A stretch of 64,000 bases of DNA from Paragorgia papillata (Eukaryota > Cnidaria > Anthozoa > Scleralcyonacea > Coralliidae): assembly GCA_035771165.1 (NCBI GenBank), contig JAWNZC010000030.1, positions 358,501-422,500 on the forward strand, read 5' to 3'. The notes beneath the pieces are model-generated. The model was not told the origin of the DNA and did no database searches. It saw only the letters and a list, made by a program, of their open reading frames with translations. Positions 44,344-52,693 of the stretch are shown here, one piece after another. The position numbers were made by a program, and so were the translations under genes. Each line of letters opens with the position of its first letter. Positions within the stretch are counted from its first letter, which is position 1.

Positions 44344-45324
44344 ATGGATGATAAACTTTTACTCATTGACCTTGAACTTCGGGATATATATTACAATCCT
44401 GTAACAGGTTACCAATCCATGGAAAAACTTTACCAAGCAGCATTAGATCAAAATGTTGAAGGTGTTTCAAGAAAGTTAGTCCGGGAGTGGTTACATTACC
44501 AAAGGGTATTCACATTGCACAAACCTATTAGGAAACCAAGAAGATATCAAAAAACATTTGTTAAAAATCTTGCTGACCAACTTCAAATGGATCTTGTTGA
44601 TGTTGCTAAATTTGGTTCTGAAAATAATGATCAAAAGTGGATATTAACAGGAATAGAAATTTTAAGCAGATTTGCATTCTCAGTTCCAGTCCACAGAAAA
44701 AACACAGTGAGTATGGTTCCTGGGGTTACCAAAATGCTGTCAGAATTTAAGAAGAGATTTGGCAAATATCCAGAAACAGTCCAATTTGATGAGGGGAAGG
44801 AATTTCACAATGTGGGGGTAAAAACCCTTTTAAAATCTTTGGGGGTCCACTATTTCTCCACAAGATCAGAACGTAAGGCAGCTGTTGTAGAAAGATTTAA
44901 CCGGACATTAAAAACCAGGATGTGGAAATATTTTACATTTACAGGGAATAAAAAGTGGTTAAATATTCTTGATAAATTTACGGCAAGTTACAACAACACA
45001 ACACATAGCACAATTAAAATGAAGCCAAAAGATGTTAATGATGAAAACCAATCCAAAGTTTTTTTTACACTGTATGGAATTCCACCGCTTGAAGGTAGTG
45101 TAAAGCCTAAATTTAAAACTGGAGATCATGTAAGAATACAAAAATATAGAAAAAAATTTTCAAAAGGATATGATCCAAATTTTACTGATGAAATTTTTAC
45201 GGTGTCAGCTGTTTTTAGGGGAAATCCTGTTATGTATAAAATTCGGGACTCTGATGAGGATATTTTAGGAAAATTTTATAGTGAGGAACTTGTTAAAGTT
45301 ATTGGTAAACAACAGGTTAAATAA
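44344..45324 (+). CDS. Polinton integrase (retroviral type, rve)
   Basis: 326 residues. DDE residues are visible: D83 in QMDLVD, D149 in VQFDEGKEF, E183 in KAAVVERFNRTLK. A basic N-terminal region precedes, and a chromo/SH3-like C-terminal domain (GDHVRIQKYRKKFSKGYDPNFTDEIF) follows. It inserts the element with 6-bp duplications, matching the observed TATGGT. The N-terminal HHCC zinc finger is not evident. All catalytic residues are intact. Confidence 0.93.
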   Translation: MDDKLLLIDLELRDIYYNPVTGYQSMEKLYQAALDQNVEGVSRKLVREWLHYQRVFTLHKPIRKPRRYQKTFVKNLADQLQMDLVDVAKFGSENNDQKWILTGIEILSRFAFSVPVHRKNTVSMVPGVTKMLSEFKKRFGKYPETVQFDEGKEFHNVGVKTLLKSLGVHYFSTRSERKAAVVERFNRTLKTRMWKYFTFTGNKKWLNILDKFTASYNNTTHSTIKMKPKDVNDENQSKVFFTLYGIPPLEGSVKPKFKTGDHVRIQKYRKKFSKGYDPNFTDEIFTVSAVFRGNPVMYKIRDSDEDILGKFYSEELVKVIGKQQVK

Positions 45325-46599
45325 ATGGATGAAAATTTTGGAGAACCCTCCGGGAAAAACATGGAAATGAAAAATTTAAACCAAGAAGATGATAATGATG
45401 ATGAATATTATGATGCAGAAACATCTGTAGATGATGTGGATCTTGGTAAAGATTATGATGAGGAGATTGCAGACAGACTTAAAAAAATCCGAAAAAATCT
45501 TGATACTGGTGTAATAGATAAGACCACCGCAAAAAAAGCCGAAAAAGCGGTAAAAAATATGGTAGGTAAAATGAGGAGGGCTGAAACAGATAGAAGAAAA
45601 AATTTTTTCAAAGTTAAATTAAAACAAATAGTAAACAAAAATGATGGAGGGAAAAAGGGTGCAAGTGCAGAATTATTAAATAAAAGTTTTATAGATTACG
45701 ATGAAAAAACAGGAGCAGAAAGTGGGATTACCTTTGAAGGAGTAAAGGTTGTTGTTAGAGATGAAGATAGCAACAACTTCATTTTAAACAAAGAGGAACC
45801 AGATAAGAAAAAATTAAAAAAATTTAATGGTCTACTTTTAAAAGCAAAAATAGAACACAAAAACACAGCAGATGGGGTTACCGAAGAGTTTTCAGGACTC
45901 CAACCAGAAAATATTATTCCTGAAAATATTACCAACATTCGTGAAAATGTTGCTGAACAACTGGGTGATGAAGTAACAATAGGGATGGATGACATTGAAA
46001 CAAATGATGATGGAGAAATTGATGAAGAAGCTGGTGATGGTGCTCTTCGAAATCTTGTTGGAACTTTAAAATCTAATAGCCTGCAAGCTGTTGAAATTAA
46101 CCAAAAGTTTTTTAAAGATTTGGCAGACAAAGAAAAAGATCCAGTAAAAAGAAGAAAGTTTAAGGAGGTTCAGGCTATGAGCACCCTAAGGGCTGAAGAA
46201 CTTAGATTGGAAGCAAACATGGCGCCAGAAACTGAATATGTTAAAAATATGCTTAGAGATCATATCCTAACAAAATTTGAAAGGTTTAAAGAATGGGCAA
46301 AAGAAAACATGGGTGCAACAGCTGCAATAGCCATTTCCATCGCTGGAATTATAACAACAGTAGTATTGGCTGGAGGAAAAGGAGTTGCGGCGGCTGCAAA
46401 GGCAACAGGAGCATTAGGAAAGGCTTTAGCAAAACTTGCAAAAACTGCTTTGCCTATATTGGTTCCAATTTTAAGCATACTTGCAACTGCATTGTCTTGG
46501 GGAGCAAAAGGAATAGCATGGTTGGCAAAGAATTTGTGGGTTCTTGCAATAGGACTTACCTATATTGTTTACAAAGAATACAAAGAAAGGTATAAATAA
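45325..46599 (+). CDS. Polinton virion membrane-active protein (424 aa)
   Basis: Begins directly after the integrase stop (TAAATG). Acidic N-terminus (DDNDDEYYDAETSVDD), a long helical charged middle, and a C-terminal hydrophobic block of about 95 residues with Gly/Ala-rich helices (AIAISIAGIITTVVLAGG, ALPILVPILSILATALSW, NLWVLAIGLTYIVY). The layout suggests a membrane-inserting virion protein, similar in style to penetration proteins of non-enveloped viruses; function is inferred only. Confidence 0.6.
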   Translation: MDENFGEPSGKNMEMKNLNQEDDNDDEYYDAETSVDDVDLGKDYDEEIADRLKKIRKNLDTGVIDKTTAKKAEKAVKNMVGKMRRAETDRRKNFFKVKLKQIVNKNDGGKKGASAELLNKSFIDYDEKTGAESGITFEGVKVVVRDEDSNNFILNKEEPDKKKLKKFNGLLLKAKIEHKNTADGVTEEFSGLQPENIIPENITNIRENVAEQLGDEVTIGMDDIETNDDGEIDEEAGDGALRNLVGTLKSNSLQAVEINQKFFKDLADKEKDPVKRRKFKEVQAMSTLRAEELRLEANMAPETEYVKNMLRDHILTKFERFKEWAKENMGATAAIAISIAGIITTVVLAGGKGVAAAAKATGALGKALAKLAKTALPILVPILSILATALSWGAKGIAWLAKNLWVLAIGLTYIVYKEYKERYK

Positions 46600-46601
46600 A
46601 C

Positions 46602-47123
46602 ATGGAACCAAAACAAAATAAAGACTTTCAAGAAGAACCATTTAAAGATCCGCTAAATTTAAACCTTAGGGAAGAGCTTATCCGGCTTTCTTCCGAAAAA
46701 AAAATTAAACATTCGGAACCATATCTTAAAAAAGCCTCATTGGCGGCACTTGAAAAAATTAAGCATAATTATGATCAGGCTCAACACGACAAAGTTAACA
46801 GTGTGTTAACAGAAACCCTTATAAACAAGTTTTCAGTGTTAATGGAACAGTTAGATCTGATAAAAGATGATGAAAAACTGAATAAAGAATTATCAACAAA
46901 CAAACTATTTTGTGATGATGTTAAATCCCTGGTATCAAAAATATCGCCCTATATTCCAATGATCGGATTGTTATGTGGTGGAATAATAGTAGCCAAACAT
47001 GTTTGGGACCGAGGCGAAGCCGAAGTGAAAAAACCATCAAATAAAAATGAGCCTGTACAAAGTGATCAGGATCCTAGCAAAAATGTCGATAGTGGCAATG
47101 TTGCTGATTCCAATAACAGTTGA
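46602..47123 (+). CDS. Polinton single-pass membrane protein (173 aa)
   Basis: Starts two bases after the preceding stop (AAATAAACATGG). Soluble helical N-part, one transmembrane helix at about 116-132 (YIPMIGLLCGGIIVAKHVW), polar Asp/Asn/Ser-rich tail. The DNA for DRGEAE right after the helix is the GACCGAGGCGAAGCCGAAG repeat word. Confidence 0.65.
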   Translation: MEPKQNKDFQEEPFKDPLNLNLREELIRLSSEKKIKHSEPYLKKASLAALEKIKHNYDQAQHDKVNSVLTETLINKFSVLMEQLDLIKDDEKLNKELSTNKLFCDDVKSLVSKISPYIPMIGLLCGGIIVAKHVWDRGEAEVKKPSNKNEPVQSDQDPSKNVDSGNVADSNNS

Positions 47124-47149
47124 GTTGTTATTACTTAAATTTTTACTGT

Positions 47150-47177
47150 TTTCCTAATCTTTTGTTGGATTAGGAAA
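47150..47177. terminator. Intergenic hairpin 6
   Basis: TTTCCTAATC, 8-nt loop, GATTAGGAAA: ten perfect pairs, 27 bp after the stop. Confidence 0.65.
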
Positions 47178-47190
47178 CTCTTTATAATAA

Positions 47191-47319
47191 ATGTGGTGGA
47201 ATTTTTTTAGTTGGATTAGAAAAAGGAAAGACTGTCAAAACCTAATTTTAAGACAAAAATGGGAAGACCGTCAAAACCTAATTTTAAAAAAGGAAAAACA
47301 AAATAATAAAAAAGAATGA
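47191..47319 (+). CDS. Polinton very small ORF (42 aa)
   Basis: Start TAAATG; MWWNFFSWIRKRKDCQ then two related segments (CQNLILRQKWE, RQNLILKKEK). Aromatic N-terminus plus basic tail. Overlaps the following zinc-finger ORF by four bases (ATGA). Too short to be sure, but start motif and hairpin placement support it. Confidence 0.45.
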   Translation: MWWNFFSWIRKRKDCQNLILRQKWEDRQNLILKKEKQNNKKE

Positions 47320-47450
47320 CCTCAGCTAATAGTATTTTATGCGGACTTTGCAAATACAAAGTAAAAACAGAAACAGCACTATGGTTACACATAAAGGTTA
47401 CCCACAGAGACACCTTATATGTTAAAAAAACAGTTTTAAAAAATTTTTAG
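47316..47450 (+). CDS. Polinton mini C2H2 zinc-finger protein (44 aa)
   Basis: The entire protein is one finger: CGLCKYKVKTETALWLHIKVTH plus a short basic tail. Spacing C-x2-C-x12-H-x4-H. Coupled to the preceding ORF through an ATGA overlap. Likely DNA- or RNA-binding. Confidence 0.6.
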   Translation: MTSANSILCGLCKYKVKTETALWLHIKVTHRDTLYVKKTVLKNF

Positions 47451-47471
47451 TCTCACAAAGCGTTAGCAATG

Positions 47472-47496
47472 TTTCCTAATCTTGTTGGTTAGGAAA
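47472..47496. terminator. Intergenic hairpin 7
   Basis: TTTCCTAA, 9-nt loop, TTAGGAAA, eight pairs, similar in sequence to hairpin 6. Confidence 0.55.
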
Positions 47497-47504
47497 TAAT
47501 AAAA

Positions 47505-47846
47505 ATGGGAAACTCTAAAAGCAGCATTGCAAAACCAAAAGAAAAATTTAACAAAAACCATACCCTAAGAAAGGGGTTCCAATTTGGAATAAGTTTTGGA
47601 AAGGAAGATTTAACAATGGAGGGAAATATTCAAATAGGGTGGACAAACAAAATAGTAAAAAATTATTCTTGTGTTTCTTCAAAAAAATGTTTGGAAAATT
47701 TTTTTCCAAAACCTTTAGACCCTTCTTTAAACCCTCCTTTAACAAATTCGTTGGCAAAGCCTTCTGACCGAGGCGAACGAAGTGAGCGAAGCGAAGCCGA
47801 AGACGAGGCGAACGAAGTGAGAAACTCCCCACCAAAACTAATATAA
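47505..47846 (+). CDS. Polinton probable N-myristoylated protein (113 aa)
   Basis: MGNSKSS is a strong N-myristoylation motif (Gly2, Ser6). The middle has beta-like FGISFGKEDLTMEGNIQIGW; the C-terminal 25 residues are Glu/Arg/Ser repeats (DRGERSERSEAEDEANE) encoded by reiterated GCGAACGAAGTGAGCGAAGC words, so probably a repeat invasion of the gene end. Membrane targeting is inferred. Confidence 0.55.
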   Translation: MGNSKSSIAKPKEKFNKNHTLRKGFQFGISFGKEDLTMEGNIQIGWTNKIVKNYSCVSSKKCLENFFPKPLDPSLNPPLTNSLAKPSDRGERSERSEAEDEANEVRNSPPKLI

Positions 47847-47853
47847 TAAAACA

Positions 47854-48003
47854 ATGGAAATGTTTAAAATAAGAATGGATGAAAGAAGAAAATTTGGTGA
47901 AAAATTAAAAAAAATTCGTGAGGAAAACCCTATTTGCAACCACCCCAAATCAGAGTTAAGAACCCTAGCTAAAAAAATTGGGATAAAGGGGGTTACAAAA
48001 TGA
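47854..48003 (+). CDS. Polinton small basic protein (49 aa)
   Basis: MEMFKIRMDERRKFGEKLKKIREENP then a short helix (SELRTLAKKIGIKG) like half a DNA-binding helix-turn-helix. Overlaps the next start by ATGA, so the two are probably co-expressed. Confidence 0.5.
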   Translation: MEMFKIRMDERRKFGEKLKKIREENPICNHPKSELRTLAKKIGIKGVTK

Positions 48004-48272
48004 ACCTAAAAACACTCTGTGAAAGTCTTGATATTCCATTGGTTAGGAATGAAATCTTTGACAGATGCAACAGAGAGCAAATTAAAAATCCTGTCGGAAT
48101 AACATTTACAGATTTGGATGGGAAAAAAACAAAATTCCATAGTATTTACAGAGCAGCATCCTGTCTAAATAAAAATCCTAGTTGTATTCCATATTACATA
48201 AGGAAAGGAACACTTATTTTTTACCGTGGAAAAGTGCAAACTGTTAGTCGAAGTTCTTCCGAGGCGGAGTGA
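48000..48272 (+). CDS. Polinton NUMOD-like DNA-binding protein (90 aa)
   Basis: Contains KFHSIYRAASCLNKNPSCIPYYIRKG, matching the pattern of nuclease-associated modular DNA-binding domains (Ser-x-x-x-Ala-Ala...Ile...Tyr). No nuclease domain is attached. Perhaps a regulator. The C-terminus (SRSSSEAE) is encoded by the CCGAGGCGGAG word. Confidence 0.5.
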   Translation: MNLKTLCESLDIPLVRNEIFDRCNREQIKNPVGITFTDLDGKKTKFHSIYRAASCLNKNPSCIPYYIRKGTLIFYRGKVQTVSRSSSEAE

Positions 48273-48290
48273 GAACCTTCATTCTTCAAA

Positions 48291-48314
48291 TTTCCTATTC
48301 TTTTGAATAGGAAA
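48291..48314. terminator. Intergenic hairpin 8
   Basis: TTTCCTATTC, T4 loop, GAATAGGAAA: ten perfect pairs; the same stem as hairpin 1. Confidence 0.7.
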
Positions 48315-48505
48315 TGTAATGGAAACTGAAAGGCTTAACTTCAACAGGATATTTGAAACATTGGTAAAACTCCGGTAACAATGAATGATGTTAATTTAAA
48401 AAGGAAGTATAATGTTGTTTGGATCCTTTATTAGTATACTTTTTTTAGGATTTTAAATCGATTTTTCCTTTAAGTATTTTAATAATTTTTTTAACACTAT
48501 AATAA
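48315..48505. other. Gap before PolB gene
   Basis: About 190 bp with no convincing ORF; ends in TTTTTTTAACACTATAATAAATG, the same leader (AACACTATAATAAATG) as precedes the capsid gene at 38271. Confidence 0.6.
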
Positions 48506-51500
48506 ATGGAAACTGACACTAAACTTTTGGAAAAACGGGAAAATGCCCGTTTAAGAAAACAACGACAACGTGAGAGGGACCGAAAAATGGAACCCTTTAA
48601 ACCTGAAAGGCTTGCTAAACTTCAACAGGAAAAGGAGTTTAGGGAAGCCAAAAAGCAGGAAAAGATTGTAAGGAAAGAAGCAAGGAAACAGGAACAGATT
48701 GCCAGGAAGGAAGCAAGGAAAGCAGAACAGGTTGCTAGGAAAGCAACAAGGAAAGCAGAAAAGTTGGCTGAAAAATTAAGATGGCAGCTAAAGTGGAAAG
48801 GGACTGCTAAGACTGCTAAAACCAGACAGGTACTTGGGAACAAGCTTGGAAGGATTTTCAACAAAAGAACGAGGGAGTTTAAAAAACTAAGGGAAACAGA
48901 GCCAAAACTCATTAGAATTAGAAATTTCGCTAATGGGAAAGCGTCTCTGTATGAAATTTCAGGACAGGGTTTCAGGGATCCTGCTTTATTCTTAGAAAGA
49001 ACAACACAAACTGTTGAGAACCTAATTAACAGTATTGGAAACTCTAAAAAAGTAAAAACAACCCTTATTTGTAAACTTGTAAAGTATGATTATACCGCTG
49101 GATGGGAAGATGTTGAAGAGTTTTACTTTACCTGCAATATGAGGCCAATGACGACAGAGGAAGATGTTAAAGAACATTATGAAATGATGAAAAAAGAGAT
49201 GCTTGAAAATTTAGCAGCCCACCAAAAGAAGGGATCTGGATGGTCAATAAGGTCAGTTGAAAGTTTACACATCTCTATAACAAAATATAGACCTTTAAAC
49301 GGTAAGGGTTTCAAACCCCTTCCAAAAGTCATCCAGGACAAAAAGGCCATCATCAATCCTAAAAACAAGGATAACAAGTGTTTTATCTATGCTGTTGCAA
49401 TAGCAGAGATGGTGAAAAAAGATCTAGGAAAACCACATTTAGAAAAAGTTGGACCTGCTGTCAGAGAACAGGCTGAAAAGTATAACATCAAAGGATTGGA
49501 ATTTCCTCTTAAAATTAAGGACATCTCCAAATTTGAGGAGATGAATGAGATGAATGTAAATGTTTTTGGTTTTGATCCTGAAATCCAAAAGGTTTTTCAA
49601 ATACAAATAAGTAGGGCTGACCATTCAAATGTTGTAAGCCTATTCTTGGATAAAAACCATTACAGTACCATTAAGAACAAAGGTAGACTGTGGGATAGCC
49701 AAGAAAACAACCATAAAGCCAAAAAGTTTTGGTGCGACTTTTGTACAAACCCATTTACCACAGAAGTCAAAATGCTGCAACATAGGGAAATCTGCAAAAC
49801 CCATGATGCCCAGGTTCAAATATTTCCTATAAAGGATAAGAATGACATCATGGGATGGGGTGAGAAGGATTATAAAAAAACACAAGATGTTCCCTTCATC
49901 ATTGTTCATGATTTCGAGTGTTTCTTAAAACCATTGGATACGGTGGAACAAAGTGAAGACAAGAGTTTTACCAAGAAATACCAGAAACATGATCCTAGTA
50001 GTTACTGTTTCCAAATTATATGCTCGGATCCAACTATTTACCCAGGGAAAGTTGTAAGCTACACCAAAAAACATGAGCATGAGGATATTGGGAAAATGTT
50101 TGCTGAAGCTTTAAAAATAGAGGCTACGGAAATCTGGGAAACCTACATGAAAACTCCAAAGCCAATTATCATAAGTGAGACCCAAGAGAAAGATTTCCAG
50201 TCAGCTGTAAACTGTTATGTTTGTGGAAAAGAGTTAGGAAAAGATAGGGTAAGGGACCATGATCATCTCAATGGAGAATATAGGGGGCCTGCCCATAACA
50301 CCTGTAATTATTCAATGAGTAGTGCCAAATTTATTCCTATAATAGCCCATAATAGTATGAATTACGACATGCATCATACCATTGAAAGTTTGGGTGAAAC
50401 AGAAGGTCAAATTACTTGTATACCAAAGACAGACGAAGAGTATATCAGCGTTAGTAAAAAGATATGGATGAAAAATGGTTGGAAAAGATTACCTGATGGC
50501 ACACAAAAAGAAAAGTGGGTTCCTTTAGAACTAAGATTCCTGGATTCCTTAAAATACATGCCAAGTTCATTAGACTCACTCGTTAAAAACCTGAAACCAG
50601 AGGCTTTTGTGTACACAGAAAAATTCTTCAAGGATCCAAAAAACCTGTTAAAAAAGAAGGGAGTATTCCCCTATGATTTCATGACAGGCATGAAAAGTCT
50701 GGACTATCCACAACTTCCAACCAAAAAGGAGTTCTACTCAAAACTAAATGGAACTGGTATTTCAGATGAGGATTATGCCCATGCCCAGAATGTTTGGAAA
50801 GCCTTTGGTTGCAAGACGATGAGGGACTACCAGGATTTGTACAACAAACTGGATACTGTTCTTCTCGGAGATGTAATCCAAGATTTTAGAAAGACAAGCA
50901 AACAGACTTATGGGATTGACCCAATGTGGGCCTACACAAGTCCTGGTTTGGCTTGGGCTGCTCTACAAAAGATGGGCCAGAAGTTGGAACTAATAACGGA
51001 CCCTGACATGTACTTGTTCTTCGAAAAAAGTATCCGTGGAGGGATCTCGGTGGTCCCAGGCCGAGAATATTATGCAAACAACAGGTATATGGAGGAATAT
51101 GATCCAAAGCAGGAAAGTAAATTCATTCCATATTTAGATGCAAACAACCTGTATGGGGATGCAATGAGAAAACCTCTTCCAATAAGAGAATTTAAGTGGA
51201 TGTCAGAAGAAGAGCTAGCAAACTGGGAAGACTATCTTGTGGAAACCAAAGATGGGGAAGAGGGAGAAGGATGCATGTTGGAAGTGGATTTGGAGTATCC
51301 GGAAGATCTACATGATCTCCACAATGATCTCCCCTTCGCAGCTGAGAGAGTTGAGATTGATGGGGTTGTAAAACTAGTGCCAAATCTAAACAACAAAAAG
51401 AATTATACTCTCCACTACCGCGCATTAAAGCAGTGTTTGAAATACAAGCTAAAACTTTTAAAACTCCACAGAGGAGTCAAGTTTGTGGAGAAGGCTTGGA

Positions 51501-52387
51501 TGAAACCCTTTATCGACCTTAACACAAGGTTGAGGACAGAAGCCACCAACGACTTCGAGAAGGATTTCTACAAGCTGATGAACAACTCAGTCTTTGGGAA
51601 GACAATGGAGAATGTTCGTAACAGAGTAGATATTCGACTCGTCTCTTGGGCTGACCAGCTTGAAAAGCTTGCGAGAAGGCCAAATTACAAGTCCATTAAC
51701 ATATTTAATGAAAATTTGGGGGCTGTCCATATGAAGAAAACTTCTGTTAATCTTAACAAGCCAATCTTTACAGGAGCTGCCATCCTGGATTTGAGTAAAA
51801 TTACTATGTATGATTTCCACTATGGCTACATCAAACCAAAGTATGGTCCTAAGGCTCAGCTGTTGTTTACAGATACGGACAGCCTCTGTTACGGGATTAG
51901 AACAAAAGATTTCTTCAAGGACATCAGTGGAGATGTTAAAACCCACTTCGATACCAGCAACTTTCCTAAAGTCCATCCAAGTGGTATAGAATGCGGGGTA
52001 AACAAGAAAGTTCCTGGAATGATGAAGTCAGAGACTGGAGCAAAACAGATCAAGGGGTTTGTAGGACTTCCAGCCAAGCTGTATGCTTTTAAGATGGCTG
52101 AGGAGAAAAACCCTGAAACTGGACTAATGGAATGTAAAGAAGAGAAAAGATGTAAGGGAATTAAGAGAAGTACCATTAAGGATATCAAGTTTGAGGATTA
52201 TGTAAAATGTCTACACTCAGGAGAAAACCTAATGAAGGGGATGAACACCTTTAGGAGCTACAAGCATAAAGTTTATACCATCCATATGAACAAGATTGCT
52301 CTTAACTCGGCAGACGATAAGAGAGTTATTGGAGAGGATGGAATTTCCACCTTGGCAATTGGACATTATAGAACCAAAAATGTTTAA
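48506..52387 (+). CDS. Polinton protein-primed family B DNA polymerase
   Basis: 1293 residues. In order: Lys/Arg/Glu-rich helical N-terminus (about 1-130); a C2H2-like cluster CDFCTNPFTTEVKMLQH near 411; exonuclease motif I IVHDFECF near 468; an endonuclease VII-like CYVCGKELG...DHDHLNGEYRG...CNY cluster near 570-600; Exo II IIAHNSMNYD; Exo III YNKLDTVLLGDV; motif A YLDANNLYGDAM near 877; motif B KLMNNSVFGKTMEN near 1024; motif C FTDTDSLCYG near 1123. All catalytic Asp residues are present. It copies the element from a protein primer at the ITR ends (family knowledge). The frame is uninterrupted, so this part is intact. The N-terminal extension may hold the terminal protein (inference). Confidence 0.95.
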   Translation: METDTKLLEKRENARLRKQRQRERDRKMEPFKPERLAKLQQEKEFREAKKQEKIVRKEARKQEQIARKEARKAEQVARKATRKAEKLAEKLRWQLKWKGTAKTAKTRQVLGNKLGRIFNKRTREFKKLRETEPKLIRIRNFANGKASLYEISGQGFRDPALFLERTTQTVENLINSIGNSKKVKTTLICKLVKYDYTAGWEDVEEFYFTCNMRPMTTEEDVKEHYEMMKKEMLENLAAHQKKGSGWSIRSVESLHISITKYRPLNGKGFKPLPKVIQDKKAIINPKNKDNKCFIYAVAIAEMVKKDLGKPHLEKVGPAVREQAEKYNIKGLEFPLKIKDISKFEEMNEMNVNVFGFDPEIQKVFQIQISRADHSNVVSLFLDKNHYSTIKNKGRLWDSQENNHKAKKFWCDFCTNPFTTEVKMLQHREICKTHDAQVQIFPIKDKNDIMGWGEKDYKKTQDVPFIIVHDFECFLKPLDTVEQSEDKSFTKKYQKHDPSSYCFQIICSDPTIYPGKVVSYTKKHEHEDIGKMFAEALKIEATEIWETYMKTPKPIIISETQEKDFQSAVNCYVCGKELGKDRVRDHDHLNGEYRGPAHNTCNYSMSSAKFIPIIAHNSMNYDMHHTIESLGETEGQITCIPKTDEEYISVSKKIWMKNGWKRLPDGTQKEKWVPLELRFLDSLKYMPSSLDSLVKNLKPEAFVYTEKFFKDPKNLLKKKGVFPYDFMTGMKSLDYPQLPTKKEFYSKLNGTGISDEDYAHAQNVWKAFGCKTMRDYQDLYNKLDTVLLGDVIQDFRKTSKQTYGIDPMWAYTSPGLAWAALQKMGQKLELITDPDMYLFFEKSIRGGISVVPGREYYANNRYMEEYDPKQESKFIPYLDANNLYGDAMRKPLPIREFKWMSEEELANWEDYLVETKDGEEGEGCMLEVDLEYPEDLHDLHNDLPFAAERVEIDGVVKLVPNLNNKKNYTLHYRALKQCLKYKLKLLKLHRGVKFVEKAWMKPFIDLNTRLRTEATNDFEKDFYKLMNNSVFGKTMENVRNRVDIRLVSWADQLEKLARRPNYKSINIFNENLGAVHMKKTSVNLNKPIFTGAAILDLSKITMYDFHYGYIKPKYGPKAQLLFTDTDSLCYGIRTKDFFKDISGDVKTHFDTSNFPKVHPSGIECGVNKKVPGMMKSETGAKQIKGFVGLPAKLYAFKMAEEKNPETGLMECKEEKRCKGIKRSTIKDIKFEDYVKCLHSGENLMKGMNTFRSYKHKVYTIHMNKIALNSADDKRVIGEDGISTLAIGHYRTKNV

Positions 52388-52400
52388 AGATTAGTTTAAG

Positions 52401-52427
52401 ATTTGTATTCCAAAAAAGAATACAAAT
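52401..52427. terminator. Intergenic hairpin 9
   Basis: ATTTGTATTC, 7-nt loop, GAATACAAAT: ten perfect pairs between the convergent PolB and zinc-finger genes. Confidence 0.65.
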
Positions 52428-52438
52428 TTTGAGGGGTT

Positions 52439-52693
52439 CTAGTGTATTTTACTACCTTTTTCTCTTTTTATATGCTTGGTACCGTGGTCAAATAATTCTT
52501 TTTCTGTTTTAAAGGTTTTTGAGCATACACCGCATCTCTCTATTATGCCTAGTTTTTGTGTTATTTTATGAACAACCTTTAAATGTAATCTTAGCGCTGT
52601 TTTAGAATATGTTTTAAATTGGCAGTCTTCGCAGGTATAGTTATCCGCTTCGGTGGGATAGTGTAAAACATAGCTACTTTGTTTTCTAGGCAT
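52439..52693 (-). CDS. Polinton terminal C2H2 zinc-finger protein (84 aa)
   Basis: Two C2H2 fingers: CEDCQFKTYSKTALRLHLKVVH and CGVCSKTFKTEKELFDHGTKH, with a basic tail. Its ATG is the last codon of the right ITR, so it shares promoter sequence with the gene at the opposite end. Probably a regulator (inference). The first finger resembles the mini finger at 47316. Confidence 0.8.
   Translation of the reverse strand: MPRKQSSYVLHYPTEADNYTCEDCQFKTYSKTALRLHLKVVHKITQKLGIIERCGVCSKTFKTEKELFDHGTKHIKREKGSKIH

Noticed and set aside
50886..52188. Minus-strand ORFs inside the polymerase gene
   Set aside because: Shadows of the intact PolB frame, without motifs.
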